Program-made: the position numbers and the translations under genes
Notes under the pieces: generated by a model
Told to the model about the DNA's origin: nothing
The model's database searches: none
What the model saw: the letters and a program-made list of their open reading frames with translations, nothing else
NCBI GenBank assembly: GCA_958347955.1
Contig: CATVXH010000006.1
Span: forward strand, 1-64,000
Direction: 5' to 3'
Length of the DNA: 64,000 nt
From: an uncultured Sutterella sp.
GTDB taxonomy: Bacteria; Pseudomonadota; Gammaproteobacteria; Burkholderiales; Burkholderiaceae_F
Part shown: positions 1-9,079 of the stretch, in pieces
Layout: each line of letters begins with the position of its first letter
How positions within the stretch are numbered: position 1 is the stretch's first letter

Positions 1-50
1 CGCCGATGATAGTTGGTTGTATTTCCAGTGAAAGTAGGACATTGCCCGGC
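1..50 (+). rRNA. rrf: 5S ribosomal RNA, 3' end only
   Basis: The first 50 bases match the 3' third of bacterial 5S rRNA: a CGCCGATGATAGT segment, then GTGAAAGTAGG, then an end of the form TTGCCCGGC that pairs with the missing 5' end. The 5' part lies outside the window. A strong terminator follows at once, so this is the last gene of a ribosomal RNA operon reading into the window. Confidence 0.85.
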
Positions 51-60
51 TCCCCCATTA

Positions 61-97
61 AAAAAGCCTCGAAGTTTTATCGCTTCGAGGCTTTTTT
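61..97 (+). terminator. rRNA operon terminator
   Basis: A perfect 10-bp stem (AGCCTCGAAG with CTTCGAGGCT, loop of 8) is flanked by an A-run and followed by six T. It ends the rRNA operon and, because it is symmetric, may also serve the convergent peptidase gene. Confidence 0.9.
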
Positions 98-141
98 ACT
101 TTTCAGTCGTTGTACTGTTCTCAGAGACGGTATGTAAATCT

Positions 142-1800
142 TCAGTTCTGAAGACTATTTAACCTAGCCATTAATTGATTGGCTCCACGCACTAATGCTG
201 TCCAAGCACTGTAAAAGCCAAATGATTGTGGATCAGCCCCTCTCCAACTATCATATGCTTTGTTAAATAAACAGGTCGCACTTTGTCCAGCGGGATCTTG
301 CAGCCCTGCCGGTGCGGCGCTGTAAGCGATTGCGACGATTTGCTTGAGGGCTTTCAATCGGCTTGCCGCATCGTGCTTTTCGACCTCTTTGAGATAACTC
401 TCAATTTCCGTGATTTTCCCCTGTAGCTCATTCCATACCGGTTCGGTTTTAAAACTTTCACTGATTGGATCTTGGAAGTCGGAGGAAAGAATTGTTTCAA
501 GCTTTGTAACGATGCTATGACTAAATTCTTGCCACTCAGCGCGTAAATCCAGACATGACGGTCCCAGATTAATAGCGTGAATCAAACCTTTTGTGAAAAT
601 TACTGCATCTCTTTCAAGGGCGATCGGGTTAATCCCTTTCAAAGTATCATCCGTGCTGTGCCAATAAGGTCCATAAACACCGGCAAGCCCCGCGACTTTC
701 ATGGATACTCCATCGGTTGGCGGGACTTCCGAGATATTTGAAAATACCGAAGGAATGCCGATACACATGAATGATTGATCGCACGAGCGATTGAATTGAG
801 TGAATTGCTCGGTGATATTGAAATCCTCGTGAGCTTTGAGGGCTAGAGCCTTAGTGCTCGCCATAACCGGCGTTTTTCCCAAAATGGTTGAACCTTGGGC
901 GCCAAGACAGTCACAGTTCAGATTAACAAAAACATTGTCATTGAGCCAGCTGAAATGTTTATCAAACCAAGCAGTACTGCCGGCGTATCGACCATGGCTA
1001 TGGCCGGACCACACAACGTAGCAAACATCATTAGGGCGATTTTTGAGTCCGTTGATTTCCTTTGCGCTTGCTACCATCGTGGCGATGCCGGAAGCATTGT
1101 CTAATGCACCCGCTCCCCAACTGTCGATGTGAGCAGTGACAATGGCTGTAAACGCTTTAACCGTCGGATCAGTATGCTTGATCTGAGCCATCAGTACCGG
1201 AGACGTAGTCCAACGGCTGTTGATAGTAAGCTCCAATGAAATGGCCATGCCGCTTTCGAGCGAAAGGGCATCAGAGTGCTTGATACAGGCATTGGGCATG
1301 TTCACATACCGTTTCTCACAGCCCGGGGTTGGACTGCCCCAAACATCGCTCACAATCATTCTGTGAATGCGCTCGCCGGTATCGAAAATCACAGCGGATA
1401 CACCTAAATTCTGAGCCTTTCGTAAATCATTCAAGTTAGCTAAACCGGTCAGGAGAATAATTTCATCATCAAAATGTTTGGTGTAGGAAATCCAGTCTTG
1501 AGCAGAAACAATTCGTAAGTGTCCTTGGACTGAAACAGTGCCTTGCCGACAGGAGTCCCCGCAAAGCGGTAATGTCATGGCGTTGCCCAGTGCGTCAATG
1601 TGTTGTCCATCCGCTTTTAACGAAACACGATCGACTGTCGATACAAAAAGCGGGACATCTTCGATTTCCACTTTGGCACCGACTTTTTCAAATGCCTCAG
1701 CGATTACCTTGAATGCATTCATTTCAGCTTCATTTGACAGCCTTTCACCGGTATTGGCGATGTCTTGGAGCGTTTGCATTAAAAGCGTCTGGTCAAGCAT
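142..1800 (-). CDS. M28 family zinc peptidase (PA-domain aminopeptidase type)
   Basis: A 552-residue protein, predicted to be a zinc exopeptidase of family M28. The metal-site signature is visible as H224-x-D226 followed by D234 in the segment AHIDSWGAGALDNASG. Residues about 85-215 look like an inserted protease-associated domain, as in many M28 aminopeptidases. I see no signal peptide, so it is probably cytoplasmic. It lies 22 bp downstream of a creatininase-family gene on the same strand and probably shares its transcript. With the symporter further upstream, this suggests uptake and breakdown of a small amide or peptide. Substrate unknown. The family call is firm. Confidence 0.8.
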   Translation of the reverse strand: MLDQTLLMQTLQDIANTGERLSNEAEMNAFKVIAEAFEKVGAKVEIEDVPLFVSTVDRVSLKADGQHIDALGNAMTLPLCGDSCRQGTVSVQGHLRIVSAQDWISYTKHFDDEIILLTGLANLNDLRKAQNLGVSAVIFDTGERIHRMIVSDVWGSPTPGCEKRYVNMPNACIKHSDALSLESGMAISLELTINSRWTTSPVLMAQIKHTDPTVKAFTAIVTAHIDSWGAGALDNASGIATMVASAKEINGLKNRPNDVCYVVWSGHSHGRYAGSTAWFDKHFSWLNDNVFVNLNCDCLGAQGSTILGKTPVMASTKALALKAHEDFNITEQFTQFNRSCDQSFMCIGIPSVFSNISEVPPTDGVSMKVAGLAGVYGPYWHSTDDTLKGINPIALERDAVIFTKGLIHAINLGPSCLDLRAEWQEFSHSIVTKLETILSSDFQDPISESFKTEPVWNELQGKITEIESYLKEVEKHDAASRLKALKQIVAIAYSAAPAGLQDPAGQSATCLFNKAYDSWRGADPQSFGFYSAWTALVRGANQLMARLNSLQN

Positions 1801-1822
1801 TGCGGGACTCCTGCGGTCAAAG

Positions 1823-2590
1823 TTATTTATCCAATGGAACGCGACGTAATTCTTCGGTCAATTCGACAAAGTAATTAACGACCGCATCCAACATTTCCTT
1901 GCCCCATTGCGCATTGGCTTTTTGACTGTCAATGCCGCCGAAGCCACCCATGGGAATTCCTTTTTTGATGTCTCGGATTAACTTGATGTGAGCATCCGCG
2001 AATTTCACTGAACTTAAATGAGTGAAGTGAAGCTTGTCGCTCAAATCGTTGACAGTGGTTTGCGGGCAGGAGGCGATATCGATGAGTTCAGGCTTGATAT
2101 GCATAATGGCCGAGACTTCCTGAGCGTCACCATGACCGGTTGTCCAGGCTTTATTGAGTTCAGGAGCAATGCCCCACCAATCCAGTAGGGTAATCAATGC
2201 GCCAGTTTCTCTGGCCAATTCCAGACCGGCCTTTTCAATTGCCGGATCATTGCCGCCGTGGCCGTTGACAACGATAAAGCGTCTGGCTCCATGTTTGGCA
2301 AGATTTTGAAATACGCCTCGCATGATATCGATCATGGTTTCCAATCCCATGTCGATCGTGCCGGCAAAGGAGGTGTGATGGGTCGCCACACCGAAAGGAA
2401 TCACCGGCGTGACAAGAATATCTGTGCGTTTTTCCATTTCAGCGGTGATCCACTGTGGAATCAACCAATCGGTGCCAAGCGGACCGATTGGTCCATGTTG
2501 TTCCGTGCTTCCGACAGGAATGACGACCACGGTGTCAGGATTAGAAAGTTTTTCCTGGGCTTGACGCCAATTCAAATGAGCTAATTGCAT
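1823..2590 (-). CDS. Creatininase family amidohydrolase
   Basis: A 255-residue protein of the creatininase superfamily, binuclear-metal amidohydrolases acting on cyclic or linear amides. Visible signatures are GSTEQHGP (metal-binding Glu and His) with a following Asp in LGTDWLIP, and VVNGHGGND (second His/Asn cluster). Length is normal for the family. The ATG is preceded by an AAGAGG ribosome site that sits just past a hairpin ending the upstream symporter gene. It is followed at 22 bp by the M28 peptidase. True creatinine hydrolysis is only one activity in this family, so the substrate is left open. Confidence 0.85.
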   Translation of the reverse strand: MQLAHLNWRQAQEKLSNPDTVVVIPVGSTEQHGPIGPLGTDWLIPQWITAEMEKRTDILVTPVIPFGVATHHTSFAGTIDMGLETMIDIMRGVFQNLAKHGARRFIVVNGHGGNDPAIEKAGLELARETGALITLLDWWGIAPELNKAWTTGHGDAQEVSAIMHIKPELIDIASCPQTTVNDLSDKLHFTHLSSVKFADAHIKLIRDIKKGIPMGGFGGIDSQKANAQWGKEMLDAVVNYFVELTEELRRVPLDK

Positions 2591-2605
2591 AATATGCCTC
2601 TTAGT

Positions 2606-2631
2606 GAAAAGCCCGAGAAATCGGGCTTTTC
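2606..2631 (-). terminator. Hairpin between symporter and creatininase genes
   Basis: GAAAAGCCCGA pairs with TCGGGCTTTTC around a GAAA loop (11-bp perfect stem). It lies in the 45-bp gap between the symporter stop and the creatininase start, directly before the ribosome site of the next gene. It probably ends part of the transcription and sets lower expression of the two hydrolases, rather than blocking read-through fully. Confidence 0.6.
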
Positions 2632-2635
2632 AAAG

Positions 2636-4132
2636 TTAACCTTTAACGCGTTCGAGGTCCGCAAAGTGACGATCCAGTGTTTCTTGAGAAACAGGTTTTG
2701 TCACCAAACTGACAAGAACAATCACGATCATGGCAAAGAGCCAAGCGACGATCAAGGGGTTAAAACCGAATGACCAACTCGTGAACTTCAATGTAATGAG
2801 CACGTAGAGGATTTCAGCGGAGATGACACCGACGTAAACACCGGTGGTTGTCGTGCGCTTCCAGTACATCCCGAGCAAAATCGGAGCGGCCCAAATACCT
2901 AAACCACCGAAAGCAAACAAAACGATTTGGAAAATAGAGCCCGGCTTCATGACACCGATACCGATCGCGATAATGCCCAATACCACGGTAATGACCTTGG
3001 AGAGCTTCCAGGTTTCTTCGTCGGTTGCGTTGCGACTCAAAATCTTTTGATAGATGTCACGCGAGGCGGCAGAGGTCGCCGTCAAAAGCAAAGACGAAAT
3101 GGTGGACATACCGGCCGAGAAAATACCGGCAACCATCAAAGAGGAAATAATTGGGGGCAAACCGCCTTGTAAGATCAAGGGCACCACAAAGTCGGAATTC
3201 TTACCTTCCAAGCCGGGGAAGGAGATGATGCCTGTGACGCCGCACCATTCGATGAAGGAGGCTGAGAACCACATGCCCAAGGTACCTAAGATAACGGCCT
3301 TGAACATTGTCTTGTGATCCTTCATCGTAAAGAACTTCGTAAAGAGGTGAGGCTGACCAATGGCAAAGAAAGACCACATCACAATCATGGAGACGTAGTT
3401 TTGCCACGGATAGGCATTATTGTGACCCGGGAAGCTCACGTAATTGGTATCCATAGCTGCCAATTTTTCGTTGATCACTTCAAGTCCGCCACCCAACTTC
3501 AGGGATACGAAGAAGGTCACGACAGCTGTAACAACCATCAAAATACCTTGAATTAAGTCGGTGAGCATGACAGAACGGATACCGCCGGCCATGCAGTACA
3601 GGATCACGGTAACACCCATTACAACAATACCGACCCATTCATCGCAGCCTGTGTAGGTGGAGAAAATCACCCCGCCGCCAATGGTCTGAGCACCCATCAT
3701 GGATACGAGGAAAATCAACATTAACACCGCCAAAAGACCGCGGATACCGGTGGAGTCAAAACGATCGGCCAAATAATCGGCCATCGTCAGCATTTTGTAG
3801 CGATGGCCTAAAGTGATCAGACGGCGACCGACGAGCAAGGCCGGGATTAACATGGAGAAAGCGATACCCGGCACCGACACGGACATACCGGCGTAGCCTA
3901 CATGATAGATGGAACCCGGCACGCCCATGAAGGTTGACATGGAGTATTGAGTTGAGAAATAAGCCACACCGGTGAGAATGGCGCCTGCTTTACCCGACAT
4001 TGTGAAAAAGTCGGCGAGGTTTTTATTCTGTCTGGAGCCGTACCAACCCAAGCCGGTCAGAACGACGCAGTAGGTAACGATCACGCACAAGAACGGGATC
4101 GTCATGCTGCCTGTATCAATAGAAAAATGCAT
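2636..4132 (-). CDS. Sodium:solute symporter family transporter
   Basis: A 498-residue polytopic membrane protein with about 13 hydrophobic segments. It is recognised as the sodium:solute symporter (SSS) family from its overall pattern, including the early SGKAGAILTGVAYFSTQYS region and the conserved glycine-rich helices. It is encoded directly after a small two-helix protein with a 5-bp gap, as panF-type symporters often are. Downstream lie amide hydrolases, so it probably imports their substrate with Na+. I cannot name the substrate. Confidence 0.85.
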   Translation of the reverse strand: MHFSIDTGSMTIPFLCVIVTYCVVLTGLGWYGSRQNKNLADFFTMSGKAGAILTGVAYFSTQYSMSTFMGVPGSIYHVGYAGMSVSVPGIAFSMLIPALLVGRRLITLGHRYKMLTMADYLADRFDSTGIRGLLAVLMLIFLVSMMGAQTIGGGVIFSTYTGCDEWVGIVVMGVTVILYCMAGGIRSVMLTDLIQGILMVVTAVVTFFVSLKLGGGLEVINEKLAAMDTNYVSFPGHNNAYPWQNYVSMIVMWSFFAIGQPHLFTKFFTMKDHKTMFKAVILGTLGMWFSASFIEWCGVTGIISFPGLEGKNSDFVVPLILQGGLPPIISSLMVAGIFSAGMSTISSLLLTATSAASRDIYQKILSRNATDEETWKLSKVITVVLGIIAIGIGVMKPGSIFQIVLFAFGGLGIWAAPILLGMYWKRTTTTGVYVGVISAEILYVLITLKFTSWSFGFNPLIVAWLFAMIVIVLVSLVTKPVSQETLDRHFADLERVKG

Positions 4133-4137
4133 GATGG

Positions 4138-4380
4138 TTATTCCTCTTCATCGAACTCGTGATATTCCGGACGCTTCAGGCATGAAGAGGCCCAGAGGGC
4201 GATACAAATAATGGTCAATAAACCGTATATCAACCATCCCCAGATGAAAACAGGAACCCCGAAGAAACCGGGGTTGTATTCGGTGTCGTAAAAGCATGGC
4301 AGAGGCAACATGATGAATCCCCATAGGGCCATGAAGAACCAGAACCATTTCTTTTCAAATTTGTTTGTAAAAGGATGCAT
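4138..4380 (-). CDS. Small two-helix membrane protein, symporter partner (YhdT/DUF997- or DUF3311-like)
   Basis: An 80-residue protein with two hydrophobic stretches (about residues 10-27 and 42-65) and an acidic C-terminus. The ATG follows a good AAGGAG ribosome site. Small proteins of this kind commonly precede SSS transporters, as yhdT precedes panF in E. coli. A role as a stabilising or accessory subunit of the symporter is inferred from adjacency only. The exact family assignment is uncertain. Confidence 0.7.
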   Translation of the reverse strand: MHPFTNKFEKKWFWFFMALWGFIMLPLPCFYDTEYNPGFFGVPVFIWGWLIYGLLTIICIALWASSCLKRPEYHEFDEEE

Positions 4381-4494
4381 GAAAACACTCCTTTGAGAAA
4401 AGTAACGTTCCTAGTTTACTTGAATCTTCTAGTAAAGATAGTTTTACGTAGGTGTTAACCTATAATAAATATCGTTTGGATCAAACTGTAGATA

Positions 4495-4527
4495 AAAAAA
4501 ACGCGCCCGATTTTGTCGGACGCGTTT
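4495..4527 (-). terminator. cstA terminator
   Basis: On the minus strand an AACGCGTCCGA stem pairs with TCGGGCGCGTT (one mismatch) and is followed by a run of eight T. It lies 20-50 bp past the cstA stop. Confidence 0.8.
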
Positions 4528-4546
4528 TGCCTGAAAGAGAAATCAA

Positions 4547-6376
4547 CTATTCGTTAACAACCGCCTTCACTTCAACGCCGTAGCTGTCACGGGTTGTGGT
4601 CTTGATGTTCAAGAGCACGGACCAACGACGCAACGTACCGATGATCACAAAGAGCATCAGAAGCATCACGATGACGGAGAGTGAAGCAAGCAGATATTGA
4701 CCGGCCGGGAGGTATTGATTAATCACCAACCAGCAGCCCGCCCAAATCGTGATAAAGGTCATGAAGAGACCCGGCACGCCGGTGATGGGGGCGTACTTCG
4801 TCTTGTTCAGACGCAGGATCACGGTGGTACCGATCAAAAGCGTAACGGAAGCAAGCAATTGGTTGCAAATACCGAAGAGCGGCCAGATGGAGCTGATGTC
4901 GCCCGAGTAAACGAGGTAACCCCAGGAACCCGTGAAAATCAGCGAGGTGATGATAATGCCGGGCCACCATTCCTTGTCGGAGAACTTCGGCCAAACCTTG
5001 CCCATCATTTCCTGCAGGAAGAAACGACCGACACGGGTACCGGCGTCCACAGCCGTCAAAATGAAGACAGCTTCAAACATAATGGCGAAGTGGTACCAGT
5101 AGGCCATCAGATTTTCCATGAAGGGAATCTGAGAGAAGATGTGAGCCATACCGACAGCCAAAGAAACGGAACCGCCCGGACGAGCCATCAAGCTTTCCTG
5201 AACTTGAGCTTCCAAGTGGGGCAATTCCTGAACGGCCATGCCGAGAGCGGCAAACTTATCGGCCGGAGCGTTAATAGCGAAGTAGTCTGCCGGGACGAGC
5301 ACACAGGCTGCCACCAAAGCCATCACAGCCACAAAGCCTTCCATCAACATGGCGCCGTAACCCACAAAGAGCACGTCGCGTTCGTTTGAAAGCATCTTCG
5401 GGGTGGTACCGGTACCGATGGTGGCGTGGAAGCCGGACAAGGCACCGCAGGCAATCGTAATGAAGATGAACGGAATAACCGGACCGCCGACGATCGGGCC
5501 ACCGCCCTTAACAAATTCCGTGAATGCGGGCATGTGGAATTGCGGCATAACGAAGAAGATGCCGATGGCTAAGGCGGCGATCGTACCAATCTTCAAGAAC
5601 GTGGACAAATAGTCACGAGGCAAAAGCAAAAGCCAAACAGGCAACACAGAGGCCAAGAAACCATAGATCGGAATCAACAGGCTCATTGCCGGTTTGTCGA
5701 TGTCAAGCCAGCCGAAATATTCGGGATGTGAGGCAACCCAAGGGCCGGACAAAATGCACAAGAAGAGCAATACAACGCCGATAACCGTGGCTCCCTTCAC
5801 ATCACCCTTGCGCCAAACTTGCATGTACAAGCCCATGATAATGGCAATAGGGATCGTTGCAGCGACGGTATAGGTCGACCAAAGGGAGTTGTGCATGGCG
5901 TTCACAACGGCGATGGAAAGTCCGGCCAATGTGAGAATCAAAATTGCCAGCACAGCCCAAGCGGCGACAAGACCGGTGGTCTTGTCAATTTCGGTTGTGG
6001 CGATGTGGGCCAATGAACGACCACGATGACGAACCGAGCAGAAAAGCACGACCATATCGTGTACGCCGCCGGCCAGCACGCAACCGATCAAAATCCACAG
6101 CAGTCCGGGCATGTAGCCGAATTGAGCGGCAAGCACCGGTCCGAGCAACGGGCCGGCCGCAGCGATAGCAGCGAAATGGTGACCGAAAAGGACGTACTTA
6201 TTGGTGGGGACGTAGTCCTGACCGTCTGAGTAACGCACGGCTGGCGTTTGACGGGCTTCATTGACATTGAGAACTTTTTGGGCGATGAACAAACCGTAGA
6301 AACGGTAAGCAATCGCGAAAACACAGAGTGCGGCGAAGACGATGGTGACAGCGTTTACGCCGGTTTGAGTATCCAT
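4547..6376 (-). CDS. cstA: Carbon starvation protein A family transporter (pyruvate/peptide uptake)
   Basis: A 609-residue polytopic membrane protein of the CstA family. The N-terminal half carries the typical HHFAAIAAAGPLLGPVLAAQFGY region. Family members in enterobacteria (CstA, BtsT) take up pyruvate and have been linked to peptide use. The protein is about 90 residues shorter than E. coli CstA, as in other short CstA forms. The start is supported by a strong GGAGG seven bases ahead of the ATG. It appears monocistronic, with its own terminator. The family is certain; the substrate here is inferred. Confidence 0.9.
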   Translation of the reverse strand: MDTQTGVNAVTIVFAALCVFAIAYRFYGLFIAQKVLNVNEARQTPAVRYSDGQDYVPTNKYVLFGHHFAAIAAAGPLLGPVLAAQFGYMPGLLWILIGCVLAGGVHDMVVLFCSVRHRGRSLAHIATTEIDKTTGLVAAWAVLAILILTLAGLSIAVVNAMHNSLWSTYTVAATIPIAIIMGLYMQVWRKGDVKGATVIGVVLLFLCILSGPWVASHPEYFGWLDIDKPAMSLLIPIYGFLASVLPVWLLLLPRDYLSTFLKIGTIAALAIGIFFVMPQFHMPAFTEFVKGGGPIVGGPVIPFIFITIACGALSGFHATIGTGTTPKMLSNERDVLFVGYGAMLMEGFVAVMALVAACVLVPADYFAINAPADKFAALGMAVQELPHLEAQVQESLMARPGGSVSLAVGMAHIFSQIPFMENLMAYWYHFAIMFEAVFILTAVDAGTRVGRFFLQEMMGKVWPKFSDKEWWPGIIITSLIFTGSWGYLVYSGDISSIWPLFGICNQLLASVTLLIGTTVILRLNKTKYAPITGVPGLFMTFITIWAGCWLVINQYLPAGQYLLASLSVIVMLLMLFVIIGTLRRWSVLLNIKTTTRDSYGVEVKAVVNE

Positions 6377-6725
6377 AGGAGCCTCCGAAAAAATGAGTCC
6401 ACCTTTAGTCTATCAGTATTGGATTTGTCCACAAAATTTTTCTTTAGGTAAAGAAAAGAAACTTTGTTTAAAGTCATATCAATTTTGAATGATTGAAAAA
6501 GCTCGTGAGCAAATTTTGAACATAGCGGACAATGAGGCTGCCAATTTATCGATGAGGTCAGCTGCGGGGTCGCACCTTTATCCATCATTAAGCAGCACAT
6601 TGAACTGGAACACACGCCCTGGTAGCCGATTATTTTAATGTCGGAGCTTTACGAAACGAGTGGTAAATTGGCGTAATACTTTTGGTAAGACTGCTGTATC
6701 TGTTCGATTTAACTTAAAAGATTAG
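6377..6725. other. Intergenic region upstream of cstA, no gene seen
   Basis: About 350 bp between cstA and the MFS gene. It must hold the cstA promoter; a weak candidate on the minus strand is TTGTGG, 16 bp, TAGACT. I found no convincing coding sequence: the longest open stretch (minus strand, about 86 codons) lacks a family signature and a ribosome site. Confidence 0.4.
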
Positions 6726-6777
6726 CGCAGCGATCGTGTATCCGGAGATCCTAAAGGGTGGAGCACGATACGCTGCG
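6726..6777 (-). terminator. Long imperfect stem-loop after the MFS gene
   Basis: CGCAGCG..ATCGTG..TATCC pairs with GGAGCACGATACGCTGCG around a loop of about 15 bases. It starts 10 bp past the MFS stop. On the minus strand it is followed by a short CTTTT tract, so it probably ends that transcript; the weak T-run keeps this tentative. Confidence 0.5.
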
Positions 6778-6786
6778 ATTGACAAG

Positions 6787-8055
6787 CTATTTTTTGCTTT
6801 CGTCTAAAGGTTTTGATGACTGAGGTTGATTTTCTTCCACCTCAATGGTTTCACCGCTGCCGGGATCCTGATTCTTCGGGCGCTTCAGATAAAGCAAAAT
6901 AACCAGAAGTATCATGACAAAGCCGTGAGCCATCACCACGATTGAATTTGTCCAGTAAGTGGCCATCAGGCCGCCGAAGATCGGGCCGCAGACCGAGCCG
7001 ATTTGCTGCGCGGCGTAACTTAAGCCGTAGACGCGACCGCGCTCGTTGGGCAATGTGTTCTCGGCCAACAGGGCATTGATGGCGGGGAAAATGCCGGCAA
7101 AGAAAATGCCGCCGATAAAGCGCCAAATCACAAACGGGGTGATGTCACCCGGGATCGCTTGGATGACACCGAAGACGCCGCCTCCGAACAATGCGACGTA
7201 GAGCGCCCAGCGATAACCGATATTGGTTCCCAAACGCCCCCAAATCGGAGCGGCAAAAACACCTGAGATACCGACCACGGAAAACACAATACCCGAGACC
7301 ATCACGATGTTATCCATCGAGCCCTGCAACTCGGCGATGTAAAGCGGCAAGACCGGTTGCACCAGCATGACCGCGAGTTGCACCACACCGGCGGCAAAAA
7401 GCATTCGCTGGATGACAGGAACTTTAAGCAATTTCAAAGAACCGCCGTCATTCTTTTTCTTATCGGCGGTAGCAATAATTTTCTTTTGTTCTCCGCCTTT
7501 AATGAAAAAGACCAGCCCCAGAGCTATCAGCCCCAAAGCGGCGCCAGCAAAATAAAACGAGGCGCGCATGCCGAAAAATTCCGCGAGAAGTCCGCCGATC
7601 AATGGACCGAAGACGCCGCCGGCGGTCATTCCGCCTTGCATAAGCCCCAGACACCAACCCATTTTGTCTCTGGGCGCAGTGGAAGTCATAATGGCCAGAC
7701 AGGCGGGCCAAAGTCCGGCGGAGAAACCTTGGAAGGCGCGCATGGCAAATAGCTCCCAAGGCGTTTGAACAAAACCGCCCCAGGCGTATGAAATGGCTAA
7801 GCATACGGCTGCGCGCACGGCCATCGCTTTATGGCTTTTTTTATCGGCCAAAGCCCCCCAGATTGGGGCCATCACGGCGCTGATCAAAAAGGTTGTGGAA
7901 AAAATGATTCCTGACCAAATATTGACATCAGCCTGAGCGACACCCAGCTCCTCAATCAAATACATCGGAAGGAAGGGGACAAGCATGGTGTAGCTTGCCG
8001 ACATGAACACAGAAGTGACGGTTAAAAACCAGACCAGCGCTTTCCAATATGGCAT
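6787..8055 (-). CDS. MFS transporter, MdtG-like drug/metabolite exporter
   Basis: A 422-residue major facilitator with 12 predicted helices. The stretch INWSG-type start of helix 2 (VNIWSGIIFSTTFL) and the loop WGALADKKSHKAM resemble E. coli MdtG (YceE), whose family exports drugs such as fosfomycin when overproduced. The C-terminal tail after about residue 395 is hydrophilic and rich in Pro, Glu and Ser. It stands alone on the minus strand, between hairpins. The family is clear; the natural substrate is not. Confidence 0.8.
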   Translation of the reverse strand: MPYWKALVWFLTVTSVFMSASYTMLVPFLPMYLIEELGVAQADVNIWSGIIFSTTFLISAVMAPIWGALADKKSHKAMAVRAAVCLAISYAWGGFVQTPWELFAMRAFQGFSAGLWPACLAIMTSTAPRDKMGWCLGLMQGGMTAGGVFGPLIGGLLAEFFGMRASFYFAGAALGLIALGLVFFIKGGEQKKIIATADKKKNDGGSLKLLKVPVIQRMLFAAGVVQLAVMLVQPVLPLYIAELQGSMDNIVMVSGIVFSVVGISGVFAAPIWGRLGTNIGYRWALYVALFGGGVFGVIQAIPGDITPFVIWRFIGGIFFAGIFPAINALLAENTLPNERGRVYGLSYAAQQIGSVCGPIFGGLMATYWTNSIVVMAHGFVMILLVILLYLKRPKNQDPGSGETIEVEENQPQSSKPLDESKK

Positions 8056-8203
8056 TTGATTTCTCGGTACAAAAACGTCAAATGTTATATAAACAGATAT
8101 TCATGATCCATCTTAAGCTGAAAAAAATCTTCCCGTTGCGCCTTGAATCAATATCAAATGAAATCAATTAGGGTACTTTCCCTAGTGAGACGATAAAAAC
8201 AGT

Positions 8204-8230
8204 CGGGCCACGGAGGAAATCCGTGGCCCG
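8204..8230 (-). terminator. Terminator of the esterase gene
   Basis: A perfect 10-bp stem (CGGGCCACGG with CCGTGGCCCG, loop of 7), followed on the minus strand by CTGTTTTTATC. It lies 28 bp past the esterase stop. Confidence 0.85.
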
Positions 8231-8258
8231 ATGTAAGAATGGAAGCGTCACAACCGTG

Positions 8259-8939
8259 TTACTCGTTTTCGTTGTCAGAACGGCTGTGAACGGTGATGAA
8301 TTCCGCTATATCGGCCACCTCGTCGGGGCAGATTTCATGCATCATCGGGTAATCGGAAAATTCCACCGAGGCGCCCGCTTTGTTGAGAATTTCAAGGCCT
8401 TTGCGCGCCTGCGCGATAGAAATGACGGAGTCGAGCGTGCCGTGAGCCATAAAAATCGGTGTTTGCTTGGCCACGTCGCTTAATTCGGCAAAGCGGGGAT
8501 GCTTGGGAACATACCCCGACAAGGCGATGATGCCGGCCACCGGAGTGATTTGGGACATGCCGACAAGAAGCGCCATTGCCGCCCCTTGTGAAAAACCACC
8601 GAGCCAAATCGGAGAATTCGGGTGTTGGCTACGTTGCTCTTCAATGAGGGCGTTGATAACGGCGGCCGATTGATTCATTCCTTCGATGTCTTCTTTTTGT
8701 TGTTCGTTGAAGTCTTCTTCGTAGAAATCATACCAACCGGGCAGTTTCATCTTGTAGGCCGTGATATCACGCATGGGGGCAGAGGGCAGCACCATGCGGA
8801 CATTGTTGAGTTCGCCGAACTGCGCTAATTCTTTTTGAAAGGACTCAAAGTCAGAACCGTCCACGCCCAGACCGTGGAGCCAAATCATCGTGATCGGCTC
8901 TCGACTGTCATCGAGCGGTTCTTGAATAATCGTATCCAT
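8259..8939 (-). CDS. Alpha/beta hydrolase, acyl-protein thioesterase/carboxylesterase family
   Basis: A 226-residue cytosolic serine hydrolase of the phospholipase/carboxylesterase (Abhydrolase_2) family. The catalytic triad is readable: S117 in GGFSQGA, D170 in HGTLD and H201 in MMHE. The oxyanion-hole region is WLHGLGVDG near residues 20-28. Length matches bacterial members such as Pseudomonas esterase B. The natural substrate of these enzymes is poorly known. It is divergently transcribed from the phosphatase gene at 9080. Confidence 0.88.
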   Translation of the reverse strand: MDTIIQEPLDDSREPITMIWLHGLGVDGSDFESFQKELAQFGELNNVRMVLPSAPMRDITAYKMKLPGWYDFYEEDFNEQQKEDIEGMNQSAAVINALIEEQRSQHPNSPIWLGGFSQGAAMALLVGMSQITPVAGIIALSGYVPKHPRFAELSDVAKQTPIFMAHGTLDSVISIAQARKGLEILNKAGASVEFSDYPMMHEICPDEVADIAEFITVHSRSDNENE

Positions 8940-9079
8940 ACTAGAGATCTAACGGTTTAAACAGGGCGCTTATTGTAGGGAAATTTCAAAAAAACTTCAC
9001 AAAAGCGTACGTTAGGAAGTGTACAGTTAGAATTTGAAAAAAGAAAAAAGTTTATGTGTGAAGATAAAGGAGAGGCGCC

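Noticed and set aside
4697..5389. A 230-codon plus-strand open frame
   Set aside because: It is antisense to cstA, rich in His, Gly and Asp as expected of a shadow, with no ribosome site or family.
6355..6615. An 86-codon minus-strand frame upstream of cstA with a CPLC motif
   Set aside because: No start signal and no recognisable family; it overlaps the cstA start and the promoter region.
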